Positions 24,978-33,458 of a DNA stretch of 64,000 nucleotides are shown here, piece after piece. The number at the start of each line of letters is the position of its first letter. Position 1 is the first letter of the stretch. This DNA is from Bacillus sp. NEB1478. Lineage in GTDB: Bacteria > Bacillota > Bacilli > Bacillales > Fictibacillaceae. The stretch is taken from positions 3,038,001 through 3,102,000 of the forward strand of contig NZ_CP134049.1 of assembly GCF_031582965.1 (NCBI RefSeq), in the 5' to 3' direction. The position numbers and the translations under genes are program-made. The notes under the pieces are model-generated. The model searched no databases and was not told where the DNA came from. It worked only from the letters and a program-made list of their open reading frames with translations.

Positions 24978-24988
24978 TCTTTCTTTTA

Positions 24989-25267
24989 TTATGCCTTTGT
25001 ACGAAAGTTTTCTTCAATTTTCTTTATTTCATCCACTACTTCTGTTGAAACACCCGATAAATACAATAGCATTGCTAAATGTTCAGGTGTAATATGAGCA
25101 CTTCCTACTTCCATTTCTTTAATGCGGATACCTTCTTTTTCTTTTTCCACTTCAAGAATGCCTCCGTGAAATCCTGAACTTAATCGTGCTGTTTTAGTGC
25201 CTTCTTTCGTTTCACGCACAACTATTCTGAAATCTCCCATATTGTACTCGTTTGAGACTGTACTCAT
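24989..25267 (-). CDS. Hypothetical protein, about 92 aa
   Basis: Three in-frame ATG codons are consecutive (25273, 25270, 25267). GGAGG is 8 nt from the third, which I take as the start. The protein has a beta-rich first half (DFRIVVRETKEGTKTARLSS), a Lys/Glu-rich middle and an alpha-helical end (EHLAMLLYLSGVSTEVVDEI). I do not recognise the family. It stands alone. The 25268-25603 region upstream is very AT-rich and holds only likely promoter elements, including TATAAT near 25310. Confidence 0.65.
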   Translation of the reverse strand: MSTVSNEYNMGDFRIVVRETKEGTKTARLSSGFHGGILEVEKEKEGIRIKEMEVGSAHITPEHLAMLLYLSGVSTEVVDEIKKIEENFRTKA

Positions 25268-25603
25268 CATCATTTCCTCCGTTTATGTTTAATCATCACA
25301 AAGAAATTATAATACTTTATTTCTTTTAACGGGATTAAAATGTGAAAATTTTGTTATTAGCCATCCTTATAATATATGGACAGGCTACTTAAATTAACAG
25401 GAGAAAAAATTTTAAAATAACATTTCCTTATTCATCCTTTTCAACCATTAATCCCATCATATGTTAATAAATGTTATTAAATATATATTTTTATCATTCA
25501 AATTAAAGAAAATATTGAAACTATTTACAATGAAAGATATTTTATTAATATAGGGGTAAAGTGTTCAGCTGCCTTCTAAAAAAATTACATAGGGGAGATT
25601 ATC

Positions 25604-26443
25604 ATGAAAAAATCATTTGCCGTTGTCGCACTCGCGGGTACGTTCGGACTTGGTTCGTTAACGGGTGTAGGTGTAACGAAAGCAGATCTTGAAAAAAGCA
25701 GTCAAGAACAAACCGTTATGGCTACAAACTGGTTCCAAACATCAGCAGAAAACAAAGCTTTGCAGATTCAAACTTACAATCAAGCTGCTGAAGAGCTTCA
25801 GGAAATGGCAATGCAAGATTATAAGGTTAAGAATGGTACGATCCAACTCAAGAAGAACCAGATTCGTCCTGCTGTCGTATTAGATATTGATGAAACCGTT
25901 TTAGATAATTCTCCTCATACTGCATGGGCAATTAAAAACAATGCAGCATATCCTGCTGGCTGGTCTGAATGGATTCACATGGCTAAAGCAGAACTTATTC
26001 CAGGATCAAAAGATTTCTTACTAGCGGCTGATAAATTAGGAGTGGAAATTTTCTATGTTTCCAACCGTACTGTTTCAGAAAAAGAAGATACGATGAAAAA
26101 CTTAAATCTTCACGGTTTGCCTAACGTAGACGACAAACATGTTTTATTAAAAACAACAACTTCTCAAAAAGGCATCCGTCAGGACGAAATCTCTAAGACT
26201 AATAAAATCGTCATGCTTATTGGTGATAATGCCAATGATCTATCTGATATTTTTTATAAAGCAGACTTAAAAAAACGTTTTGCTAATGTAGATCAGATTG
26301 CGAGTGAACTAGGTTCAAAGTATATTCAATTACCAAACCCAATGTATGGAGATTGGGAAGGCGCGATTTATAACTATGATTTTAGTAAAACAGATGACCA
26401 AAAAGCTGCAGACCGCTACAACGCATTAATTCCAATGAAATAA
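25604..26443 (+). CDS. Secreted HAD-family acid phosphatase, lipoprotein e(P4)-like
   Basis: 279 residues from ATG 25604 behind GGGGAG. A signal peptide (MKKSFAVVALAGTFGLGSLT, then GVGVTKA) should export it. There is no lipobox Cys, unlike Haemophilus e(P4). The class C acid phosphatase signature VVLDIDETVLDNSPH (about residues 89-103) contains the nucleophilic Asp pair; IFYVSNRT and MLIGDNANDLSD are HAD motifs II and IV. It should release phosphate from nucleotides such as NMP outside the cell. It is monocistronic with a strong terminator. Confidence 0.92.
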   Translation: MKKSFAVVALAGTFGLGSLTGVGVTKADLEKSSQEQTVMATNWFQTSAENKALQIQTYNQAAEELQEMAMQDYKVKNGTIQLKKNQIRPAVVLDIDETVLDNSPHTAWAIKNNAAYPAGWSEWIHMAKAELIPGSKDFLLAADKLGVEIFYVSNRTVSEKEDTMKNLNLHGLPNVDDKHVLLKTTTSQKGIRQDEISKTNKIVMLIGDNANDLSDIFYKADLKKRFANVDQIASELGSKYIQLPNPMYGDWEGAIYNYDFSKTDDQKAADRYNALIPMK

Positions 26444-26467
26444 ATAATAACAATGGTTTAAGAAGGT

Positions 26468-26496
26468 GCCAAAACTGCGGTTTTGGCTTCTTTTTT
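26468..26496 (+). terminator. Terminator of the acid phosphatase gene
   Basis: Perfect stem GCCAAAAC/GTTTTGGC, 4-nt loop, then a T run. Confidence 0.88.
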
Positions 26497-26608
26497 ATGC
26501 ATTTGAACTCTGGGGAACCTTTGAAATCGTGCTGCGTGCGAATATTGAAATTTGAGTGTGTGAATACAGCCTTTTTGTATGTAATCTTCATTCCGAAAAG
26601 ATATCTAC

Positions 26609-26636
26609 AAAAAAACCGCAGGGTCCACTCTGCGGC
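26609..26636 (-). terminator. Terminator of the metX-hom operon
   Basis: Minus-strand stem CCGCAG/CTGCGG with an 8-nt loop and seven T, 42 nt past hom. Confidence 0.8.
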
Positions 26637-26677
26637 TTCTTTATTAAACAGTTGGTATGACACCAGAGATATCATTA

Positions 26678-27931
26678 TTAAAAATTCACGACCTCACTTA
26701 GATCGTCAACCTTCTCAAGCTGATCACACGCAACTTCATAAATATGAAGAGAAGTATCACATTTCAAGGCAAGAGCAGCTTCACTTGAGCAATGAATCAA
26801 ACGATAGATGAGACCTGCTGATTCTTCCTGCTTAACAATGACTGCATCAAAAGAGGCCAGATCTGCTGATAACGGGTCTTTTCCAATCACAACGAGAGCT
26901 TGCTGAGATTCTTGGACACTAGCAATTGCTCTTTGTTCCACGTCCTGCGTAAATAGTTTTAAGTTTACAGGCTTAGGCTGCAGCACAAAGGTTAAGTCTT
27001 CTACCATGGCACTTGCCGTTGGAAGTTTTCCAGCTCCAGCACCTTGTATCGTTACTTTTCCGGCGAGACTTGTTTCCACCATCACTGCATTTTGCACCCC
27101 TTCGATACCGTATAAGGAATGATCAGTGTCTACCAAAACGGGTTTTACAGATGCACTAAGCTGTTCACCCTCTTTTCGGATCCGTGCTAAGTGTTTGATC
27201 CTATAACCCCATCGGCTGAACAATTCAATATGTTCCTGTGCGACCTCTGTTATGCCCTGCCTCTCAACATCATTCCAGTTTGGAGCGTTCCCGAAAGAAA
27301 GTTCACTTAGAATCATCAGCTTATAAAAAGCATCATAGCCTTCTACGTCGTTTACAGGATCTGCTTCTGCATATCCGAGTTCCTGAGCCGTCTTTAAGAC
27401 CTCTAGAAATGGCAATCCTTTTTCACGAATTGTCGTTAAAATATAATTAGAAGTACCGTTCAAGATAGCTTCAATCGAGTGTATTTCATTTACTTGCAGC
27501 AGCTGTGAAATACTGCGAATGATTGGTGTTCCACCAGCTGTTGTAGCTTCAAAACCGATTCCAACACCCTCCTCATCCGCCTTCGACAGCAGTGTTCTGC
27601 CGTGTTTGGCAAACATCACTTTATTCGCTGTGATGATGTGGCAGCCTAGCGCAATCGCTTTTCTTAAATACGTGAACCCCGGCTCTTCACCCACGATCGC
27701 TTCAAAAACTATCTGCAGATCAGGAATTCTTAAGATCGCATCAAAGTCTGTCGTAACAAGTACATCAGGATCCACATCTCTTTTTTTCGAACCATCCTTC
27801 ACGAGGATAGCCTCGATCACGACTTCGTTCCCAAATACAGATTCCAGCTGCCTCTTGTGTGTTTTTAGTGCTTCATAAACTCCTTGCCCAACTGTACCGA
27901 AACCAAGCAAAGCTGCTTTAATAGGTGCCAT
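26678..27931 (-). CDS. hom: Homoserine dehydrogenase
   Basis: 417 residues. The Rossmann fingerprint LGFGTVGQGVYEAL begins at residue 9, and the catalytic region has ANKVMFAKHG, EATTAGGTPIIRSI and GTSNYILTTI, followed by YAEADPVNDVEGYDAFYKL. The C-terminal 90 residues would be the ACT-type regulatory part seen in Bacillus Hom. It reduces aspartate semialdehyde to homoserine. The gene follows metX with a 14-bp overlap. Its place behind a SAM riboswitch means this copy is controlled by methionine status, not threonine; a second hom may exist elsewhere. Confidence 0.94.
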   Translation of the reverse strand: MAPIKAALLGFGTVGQGVYEALKTHKRQLESVFGNEVVIEAILVKDGSKKRDVDPDVLVTTDFDAILRIPDLQIVFEAIVGEEPGFTYLRKAIALGCHIITANKVMFAKHGRTLLSKADEEGVGIGFEATTAGGTPIIRSISQLLQVNEIHSIEAILNGTSNYILTTIREKGLPFLEVLKTAQELGYAEADPVNDVEGYDAFYKLMILSELSFGNAPNWNDVERQGITEVAQEHIELFSRWGYRIKHLARIRKEGEQLSASVKPVLVDTDHSLYGIEGVQNAVMVETSLAGKVTIQGAGAGKLPTASAMVEDLTFVLQPKPVNLKLFTQDVEQRAIASVQESQQALVVIGKDPLSADLASFDAVIVKQEESAGLIYRLIHCSSEAALALKCDTSLHIYEVACDQLEKVDDLSEVVNF

Positions 27932-29015
27932 ATTTCAACCCACTCTCCTGTGATAAGGCCGCTTTTATATAAGGACCCCATTTATCAAACTCTACTAAAA
28001 AACCATCATGTCCAAAATCGGTTTCAATCGAATAGAACGTTCCGTATCGTGTTTGTTTTACGAACTCCTCAATTTCTTCTGGAGGATAAATGAGGTCTCC
28101 TGTATAACCGAATGCGTGAACTTCTGCCTGAATTTGAGAAGCTGCCCTTTTCCATCCGCCTAGTTTATCGCCAATATCGTGTGCATTCATCGCATACAGA
28201 AGAGTCAAATAACTATCTACATCAAAACGAGTGGTAAGCTTCTCCCCCTGATATGTCATATAGGATTCTACTTGGTAAAAAGACTTGCCTTCTGCATCCC
28301 CATCCCGGATTGTACGCTGAAATCGATCGTTAAAAAGCTTTGGCTGACGATAAGTTAAAAGTCCCGCCATTCTCGCAATTTCCAATCCAATTAATCGTTC
28401 CCCTTCTTCACGGTTTCCGCTTTTGTACACTGGATCATTTTCAATCGCATGGATCGCCAATCGGTTAAACGCAATTCCGTAATCATTTAAATGAGGAGTT
28501 GCTGCAAGAACGAACACTTTTTCAATTAGATAAGGAAACTGAACAGCCCATTCCAAGGCTTGCATGCCTCCTAACGATCCTCCAATTACAGCAGACAATC
28601 TCGGAATTCCTAATCCTTCGAGCGCATACCTCTCTGCACGGACCATGTCTCTAACCGTTATGAAAGGAAAACTGTCTTGATAAGGTCTGCCTGTTCCGGC
28701 ATTTATCGAAGCAGGGCCTGTTGAGCCGCTGCAGCCGCCAAGCACATTAAATGTTATAACTTGATAAAGATTAGTATCAATATAGCTGTCAGGTCCGATG
28801 AGACCTCTCCACCAGCCAGGATCCTCTTCTGTGCCATATGCATCTTGATTTCCAGTAAGTGCATGACAAAGCAGAATCACAGGACCTCTAGAATTCCCCA
28901 CCTTTTCAAAAGCTAATTCTAAGTCTGTTATTAATTGACCGGATTCTAACGTAAACTCCCCTAACATAACCTTACCGGCTTCTCGCGCTGGCTCAATCAA
29001 GTTTTTATAGGTCAT
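27918..29015 (-). CDS. metX: Homoserine O-acetyltransferase MetX
   Basis: 365 residues of the alpha/beta-hydrolase MetX family, which transfers acetyl from acetyl-CoA to homoserine in methionine synthesis. The nucleophile Ser is in VIGGSLGGMQALEWAV (about residue 145); the catalytic His is in FGHDGFLVE near the C-terminus. NVLGGCSGSTGP is a further family block. The start ATG 29015 has only a weak site of its own; a 15-codon ORF with a strong site overlaps it (29005-29052), which suggests coupled translation. A SAM-I riboswitch at 29160-29313 controls it. Confidence 0.94.
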   Translation of the reverse strand: MTYKNLIEPAREAGKVMLGEFTLESGQLITDLELAFEKVGNSRGPVILLCHALTGNQDAYGTEEDPGWWRGLIGPDSYIDTNLYQVITFNVLGGCSGSTGPASINAGTGRPYQDSFPFITVRDMVRAERYALEGLGIPRLSAVIGGSLGGMQALEWAVQFPYLIEKVFVLAATPHLNDYGIAFNRLAIHAIENDPVYKSGNREEGERLIGLEIARMAGLLTYRQPKLFNDRFQRTIRDGDAEGKSFYQVESYMTYQGEKLTTRFDVDSYLTLLYAMNAHDIGDKLGGWKRAASQIQAEVHAFGYTGDLIYPPEEIEEFVKQTRYGTFYSIETDFGHDGFLVEFDKWGPYIKAALSQESGLKYGTY

Positions 29016-29052
29016 GGGCTCTCAGCTCTCTTCGGAAAATTTGTTTAGTCAT
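29005..29052 (-). CDS. 15-codon leader ORF overlapping the metX start
   Basis: ATG 29052 has AAAGGAGAG 5 nt upstream, the best ribosome site in the leader. The frame MTKQIFRRELRAHDL ends at TAA 29007-29005, eight bases inside metX in another frame. Ribosomes finishing it would be placed at the metX ATG (29015). Coding of the peptide is inference; a coupling role is more likely than a peptide function. Confidence 0.5.
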   Translation of the reverse strand: MTKQIFRRELRAHDL

Positions 29053-29159
29053 CGAATCTCTCCTTTAGGTGATTTAATCATGGAATGTAAATCGGTATAA
29101 AAGCAGGAATAAGGTTTAGGCTAGGAAGTAATGTTGAAGTATTGAGAAGAGGGAAAAAT

Positions 29160-29313
29160 AAAAAACCCCCTTCCTAAGAAGAGGGTTTGATGTCCTCCTC
29201 TTATCTTTCAGACCAAATATGATCTGTAGGAATTGGCACCTTTCCAAACCGTTGTGGTCTGTTGGTTGCCGGGCTTCATAGGGCCTAGTCCCTCCGCCTC
29301 TCTGGATAAGAGA
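29160..29313 (-). ncRNA. SAM-I (S-box) riboswitch with terminator
   Basis: Read on the minus strand, CTTATCCAGAGAGGCGGAGG, a GGACTAGGCCC segment, GAAGCCCGGCAACC, AGGTGCCAATTCC and GATAAGAG give the conserved S-box core, with P1 formed by CTCTTATC and GATAAGAG. A GC-rich stem (29162-29188, CCCTCTTC/GAAGGGGG type) with a T run follows as the expression platform. SAM binding should free the terminator and stop metX-hom transcription when methionine/SAM is plentiful. Confidence 0.95.
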
Positions 29314-29373
29314 TATTCATTTTATATGGTTTACCACAATAATGTGAAGATGTTTATTTTGTTCTTGAATAGG

Positions 29374-29402
29374 ATTATAGGCATCTCATTTTCGAAAGTC
29401 AA
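29374..29402 (-). promoter_or_regulatory. Sigma-A promoter of the metX-hom operon
   Basis: Minus strand TTGACT (29402-29397), 17-bp spacer, TATAAT (29379-29374). It lies about 60 nt upstream of the riboswitch, as expected for an S-box transcript. Confidence 0.85.
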
Positions 29403-29491
29403 CCGTTTTTAGAAAAATCTTAAAAGTCATTCAAAAGTCTCATTATCATTGCACGAACGATTAAATTTAGATTATGAATGTAATATGCTGG

Positions 29492-30598
29492 TTATGCCAA
29501 TTTTGTTCCGCTTCTATCTAAATTCCACTGAAACTCTTCAATTCTTTTAACAAGTACAGGGATTCTGTTTGCAATCGCCTCTTTTTCGCCGTAACGAATT
29601 TTTTGTTCTAACGTCATATCACTGTGCAATACCTTGAATTGAAAAGCGGTCAAGCTTGTCAGTTTGATAAACTCCTCTTGTTTCACCCGTTTCTTTACAT
29701 CAGCATCACCATTGCAATAGCCTTCCATAAAACCATCAACTATAGTTTGCAGCTTTTCCTCAAATCGATCGAACTGATGTTTTGCGTAACGTGGTGAATT
29801 AAAGAAAGTTGCATAAAGTGTATGATAATTGTTTATAAAATTACCTGCTAACGAATCTCCACTGTACAAAAGCGGTACTGGGTCGATTAGACATACTCTT
29901 CCATCACCGTGAAGCAATATATTCTCAGGAGAAGTATCCTGGTTCGTAAATACAATTTGAGATTCATCAAGATTCCTGTTTCTCATGCATTCCTCAAGTT
30001 GAATCATTGCTGCTGGATGAACATGCCGATCATAATTTAGGATAAACCCTTTAAAGTCGTTTAAGTACTCTTTATTCTCTTCTTTCATGAACTCTGTAAC
30101 ACTCGACTGGAACTGTCCTTCAATATTTGTACCATTCCATCTTAAGTATCCGAAGCCTTTTAACCCGTGCTGTGCCATGTTCATGTATCGGAAAAATTCA
30201 CCCATTTCTGCACCCGTCTGGAATGCTTCCATGAACGTAAAGTTTTCAAGCTTAATCGGTTTTCCAGCATACGATTCAACAGTAAACGTTTTATTCTTAC
30301 CAACATAATATTGAAAAAATTCAGGACAAATACCTGGTTTAACGCTATTTGCCAGTTTATAATACGCTTTCGTTCCTTCATATTCTGCCAGACATGCCGT
30401 CTCGTCAAATTCTACCTTCTTCCCGTATGCTACCGCTTTTGGAAACCTTACAACAACAGCTTCCCCAACCCGCAGTTGAACGAGATATGCTTGATGCCAT
30501 GCGCCCTCACCCAAGTATTGAACCTGAGTCGGATCTTTAAGTGGATCTAATCCACTTTTTTGCAGGGCAAAGTCTATTAAGTCTAATGTTTCTTTCAT
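29492..30598 (-). CDS. APH-type kinase (phosphotransferase enzyme family), unknown substrate
   Basis: 368 residues from ATG 30598, with AAAGAGG 7 nt upstream (an in-frame TTG at 30622 is less likely). The aminoglycoside phosphotransferase/choline kinase fold is shown by YLGEGAWHQAYLV (nucleotide loop, about residue 25), VVVRFPK (ATP Lys), the catalytic loop FTNQDTSPENILLHG and the metal-binding CLIDPVPL. In most members the catalytic loop reads HxDxxxxN; here the His position is Asn but Asp and Asn are kept. The substrate is likely a small metabolite. Antibiotic resistance is not implied. Confidence 0.8.
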   Translation of the reverse strand: MKETLDLIDFALQKSGLDPLKDPTQVQYLGEGAWHQAYLVQLRVGEAVVVRFPKAVAYGKKVEFDETACLAEYEGTKAYYKLANSVKPGICPEFFQYYVGKNKTFTVESYAGKPIKLENFTFMEAFQTGAEMGEFFRYMNMAQHGLKGFGYLRWNGTNIEGQFQSSVTEFMKEENKEYLNDFKGFILNYDRHVHPAAMIQLEECMRNRNLDESQIVFTNQDTSPENILLHGDGRVCLIDPVPLLYSGDSLAGNFINNYHTLYATFFNSPRYAKHQFDRFEEKLQTIVDGFMEGYCNGDADVKKRVKQEEFIKLTSLTAFQFKVLHSDMTLEQKIRYGEKEAIANRIPVLVKRIEEFQWNLDRSGTKLA

Positions 30599-30746
30599 AA
30601 AGAATCCTCTTTCTTTATTCAATATACTTTTGCTATAAAGATAAATTCGGTATATGTCGAAAAAAATCCTTTTTTCTTATTTGTTGAGGTGAATGAAGGC
30701 AGAATGGTACAAGTTAAAAATCAAATTGATCGGTTATTCCAGGTTT

Positions 30747-30806
30747 CGCTCGTATTCTTCGAATCGCGCTCGTATTTTCTGCATCGCGCTCGTATCTCTT
30801 CAAAAA
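30747..30806. repeat. 20-nt-period intergenic array, family A
   Basis: Three units with core CGCTCGTAT start at 30747, 30767 and 30787, exactly 20 nt apart, each continuing with TCT-rich then ATCG-ending sequence. Core and period match the array at 5515. It lies next to the nitroreductase terminator. Confidence 0.75.
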
Positions 30807-30807
30807 C

Positions 30808-30853
30808 AAAAACCGGCTTTTACAGGTCCCAGACTCCCTGTTAAAGCCAGTTT
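30808..30853 (-). terminator. Terminator of the nitroreductase gene
   Basis: Minus-strand stem AAACTGGCTTTAACAG/CTGTAAAAGCCGGTTT (two mismatches) followed by TTTTG. Confidence 0.8.
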
Positions 30854-30855
30854 TA

Positions 30856-31503
30856 TTAATCTACATACGTCACAATTTCTTCTACCGCTTTACGTGCGAG
30901 CTTTTTTGGCTGGTCTTGCGGGTGACCGAGTGAAATTACCATGTTGATCTGTTTTTGAGCAGGAATCTCTAAATATTGTCGAATGGCATCTTGAGCAAGT
31001 AGTACAGGACCAGTCATCGGACAAGTACCAAGGCCTCGTGCATGCGCGGCTAACATAAGATTCTGTATCGCTAGACAGCTGCTCTTAATACCTTCTTCTT
31101 CCCACACAGACTCCTCTGCTAATTCAATAGGATCAAAGATTTTTTCACGGAACTTCGACTCATAAGGTGTTGCTAAGCAAATGATTAAGACTGGAGCACC
31201 TGAAAATGCTGTCGCATAAGGTCCGAAAGAACGCGTAAGCAATTTTGCTTCCTTCGTCATTCCATTCTCTTCTGCTTTCGCAGCAAGCTTGTGAATACCA
31301 TCCCATGTCATTTCTTCGATTTTTTTTACTTTATCTTTATTCCGAATCACAATAAATTCCCATGTTTGTGAGTTTGTATCACTCGGAGCATAACGGGCAC
31401 AGTCCATAATTTCATGAATATCTTCGTTTGCTACAGACTCATCTGTAAATTTACGGACACTTCTTCTTCCATGTATGATTTCTTTAAACTCTTCGTATTT
31501 CAT
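30856..31503 (-). CDS. Nitroreductase family protein
   Basis: 215 residues from ATG 31503 with GAGGAG 6 nt upstream. The FMN-binding N-terminus HGRRSVRKFTDESV (about residue 10), CARYAPSDTNSQTWEFIVI and the late GLGTCPMTGP block mark the NAD(P)H nitroreductase family. Members reduce nitro compounds, quinones or flavins. It stands alone with its own terminator. Substrate cannot be predicted. Confidence 0.9.
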   Translation of the reverse strand: MKYEEFKEIIHGRRSVRKFTDESVANEDIHEIMDCARYAPSDTNSQTWEFIVIRNKDKVKKIEEMTWDGIHKLAAKAEENGMTKEAKLLTRSFGPYATAFSGAPVLIICLATPYESKFREKIFDPIELAEESVWEEEGIKSSCLAIQNLMLAAHARGLGTCPMTGPVLLAQDAIRQYLEIPAQKQINMVISLGHPQDQPKKLARKAVEEIVTYVD

Positions 31504-31596
31504 GCTTGTCTCCTCTGACAAAAAAATATAATGAAACTATATGTATTATACAGAATTTTGGAAGCACCTTCAAAAGCATTGACAGACAATGGCTAA

Positions 31597-32121
31597 TCAC
31601 ACTGTTTTAGCCGAAACATCAGCCATCTGCTGTTCTACAAAGGAACGCACTTCCTCTTCAACTTTTTTCTTAATGATAAATTCAACGGTTCGTTTTTCAG
31701 CGTGAAAACGAACAAGCCCCCAGCTTGGATACCCTGGGTTGTCAGCTTGCAGATCTGTAATCCATTCAACAGAGTTGATTTCGTCCCAGCGATAGAATCT
31801 TGTAGCTGATACGATTCCCATTTCACCAAGAACACCTCGAGACAGCTGTAAGAAAAATAACGCGATAAGTAAAACGATTAAAGTAAGCAAAAGTATATTT
31901 ACTGCAAACCATAATTTTAAAAAGCCTAACCCTTGAAATAAAATGATCAGTAATATGATTTCTTTCGTCCAAATGTTCTTTTGTGCATATTCTCCACTAT
32001 AAGATAGTTTATAGATAGGAAACGCCTTTTTCTTCTCCTTAAACTTTCTGATAATAAGGAGGATACTATACACTAAACCTAAAGAAATCAGCAGAACTAA
32101 GAATGCATTTAAGATCCCCAT
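31597..32121 (-). CDS. Membrane protein with C-terminal cytoplasmic domain
   Basis: 174 residues with an N-terminal helix (about 5-24) and a hydrophobic pair near 55-95, followed by a soluble part with GIVSATRFYRWDEINSVEWI and FIIKKKVEEEVRSFVEQ. This last part resembles DUF5673-type domains (a W-x-E-I-x-x-x-E-W beta structure), but I am not certain. Function unknown. ATG 32121 is preceded by GGGGGAAACGATT. Confidence 0.65.
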   Translation of the reverse strand: MGILNAFLVLLISLGLVYSILLIIRKFKEKKKAFPIYKLSYSGEYAQKNIWTKEIILLIILFQGLGFLKLWFAVNILLLTLIVLLIALFFLQLSRGVLGEMGIVSATRFYRWDEINSVEWITDLQADNPGYPSWGLVRFHAEKRTVEFIIKKKVEEEVRSFVEQQMADVSAKTV

Positions 32122-32191
32122 AATCGTTTCCCCCGTCTTTATCTATATCTAATTATACTGAATGACTATGAAAAAAGATTCAATCCCACAC

Positions 32192-32219
32192 AAAAAAGAC
32201 ACCATTTTACATGGTGACC
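32192..32219 (-). terminator. Terminator of the PAP2 phosphatase gene
   Basis: Stem GACACCAT/ATGGTGAC (one mismatch) with six T on the minus strand, directly after the stop. Confidence 0.7.
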
Positions 32220-32221
32220 CT

Positions 32222-32836
32222 TTACTTTTTATAAGTTGGTATCGTCGTCAAAACATGAACGAAGATTCCAGCTGCTGTTCCAGCAAGGACATCAATCATA
32301 TAATGAATACCTAGTTTTATCCTGCTTAATCCGATCATGGAAATGAATATTGCATAAGTCCATTTTGCCCAAACATGTCTCCACAACCCTGTTAAAAAAA
32401 GCAGCAGACTGTAAAAGGCAGCAGCGTTCATCGTATGTGCACTTGGATACCCATATTTGCTTGCATCAATAAGTCTTTCCCATTCAGGTGGTTTCCGTTT
32501 AAACAGTTGTTTTAATAGCGCATTTAACATCCTGATTCCAAGAACATTGAAAAGGATAAAATTGCTTTTATTTCTCTCCTTGGAATGTTTGTAGCTAATG
32601 TACAGCATCACGCCTAAAGGCACTGTAAAAAAACCAGATCCCAGTCTTGAGAATAAAATCATCACAGGATTAGAGAAGAATTTTGTTCGATAAAAAAACT
32701 GGCTGGATCTTTTGTCCAATGAATGAAAAGTTTCATTGTTTCTGATTGCGGTTAGTAAAACAAAAAATAAACCTGAAATCAACAAGGCAAAGATTCGAAA
32801 AGTAGAATGATGACTCTTTTGAATACGAAAAAACAT
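32222..32836 (-). CDS. PAP2-family lipid phosphatase
   Basis: 204 residues from ATG 32836 with AGGTGA 8 nt upstream. About five or six membrane helices are visible. The three phosphatase motifs are present: KQLFKRKPPEW (Lys...Arg-Pro), YPSAHTMNAAAF (Ser-His) and SRIKLGIHYMIDVLAG (Arg, catalytic His, Asp). It likely dephosphorylates a lipid such as undecaprenyl pyrophosphate or phosphatidylglycerophosphate on the outer face of the membrane. Family certain, substrate inferred. Confidence 0.9.
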   Translation of the reverse strand: MFFRIQKSHHSTFRIFALLISGLFFVLLTAIRNNETFHSLDKRSSQFFYRTKFFSNPVMILFSRLGSGFFTVPLGVMLYISYKHSKERNKSNFILFNVLGIRMLNALLKQLFKRKPPEWERLIDASKYGYPSAHTMNAAAFYSLLLFLTGLWRHVWAKWTYAIFISMIGLSRIKLGIHYMIDVLAGTAAGIFVHVLTTIPTYKK

Positions 32837-32910
32837 ATGTAAACTCACCTGACTTTTTGCAGCATAGTGTGTTTATTTTTTCCTTGCCTTTAAATTCTAT
32901 TCGAATAAAT

Positions 32911-32936
32911 AAAGGACACCCTATTTGGCGTCCTTT
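32911..32936 (-). terminator. Terminator of the general stress protein gene
   Basis: Stem AAAGGACACC/GGCGTCCTTT (one mismatch) with loop CTATTT and T-rich tail on the minus strand. Confidence 0.75.
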
Positions 32937-32942
32937 AATACA

Positions 32943-33374
32943 TTATTTTCTTTCTGCCATAACAATGATTTTTCCATCCTCTAAATCTTGCATATATCGT
33001 TCAGCATCTTCTTCTGATACATCCATTCTTAGGAGGACATCTTTCATGTCTTCATCTCCATCATCAAACATGGATGCAAAAGGTCCTGCTGCTAATAACG
33101 GACCCACTCCAGGAACTCCTAGACCTGGTACAGCAATCGCTCCGCCAATACCGGTTAAAAAGCCAGCAATTGTTCCGTATGTAGCGCTATCCACATCATC
33201 ATCGTTCACTTTTTCTTCATTTACATGAGTTTTGTCTGAGATCTGGTCCAGCACTTCTTCGTCTTTCGCAACAATCGAAATTTCTGAAGGGCTGTATCCC
33301 TTTGCCACAAGACCTTTAATTGCTTCTAACGCTGCTGCTTCCCTGTCATATGTACCGATGATATCTTTTTTCAT
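32943..33374 (-). CDS. General stress protein 17M-like (YflT domain)
   Basis: 143 residues. The N-terminal 70 residues (GTYDREAAALEAIKGLVAKG, SEISIVAKDEEV) form the GSP17M/YflT domain. A Gly/Pro/Ala-rich middle (IAGFLTGIGGAIAVPGLG) follows, then an acidic helical end (DVSEEDAERYMQDLEDGKI). Such proteins belong to the sigma-B general stress regulon in B. subtilis; their function is unknown. A sigma-B-like promoter with a perfect -35 (33412-33436) supports the same control here. Start ATG 33374 behind AGGAGG. Confidence 0.88.
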   Translation of the reverse strand: MKKDIIGTYDREAAALEAIKGLVAKGYSPSEISIVAKDEEVLDQISDKTHVNEEKVNDDDVDSATYGTIAGFLTGIGGAIAVPGLGVPGVGPLLAAGPFASMFDDGDEDMKDVLLRMDVSEEDAERYMQDLEDGKIIVMAERK

Positions 33375-33411
33375 CTTCTTTTCCTCCTAAAACTTAGGTC
33401 TTACAAGTAGA

Positions 33412-33436
33412 TTCCCCTGTTAGGAGCGTTTTAAAC
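33412..33436 (-). promoter_or_regulatory. Sigma-B-type promoter
   Basis: Minus strand GTTTAA (33436-33431, perfect), 13-nt spacer, GGGGAA (33417-33412, 4 of 6 against GGGTAT), 38 nt before the general stress gene. Confidence 0.65.
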
Positions 33437-33458
33437 AGATTGAAAAAGATACAGATGA

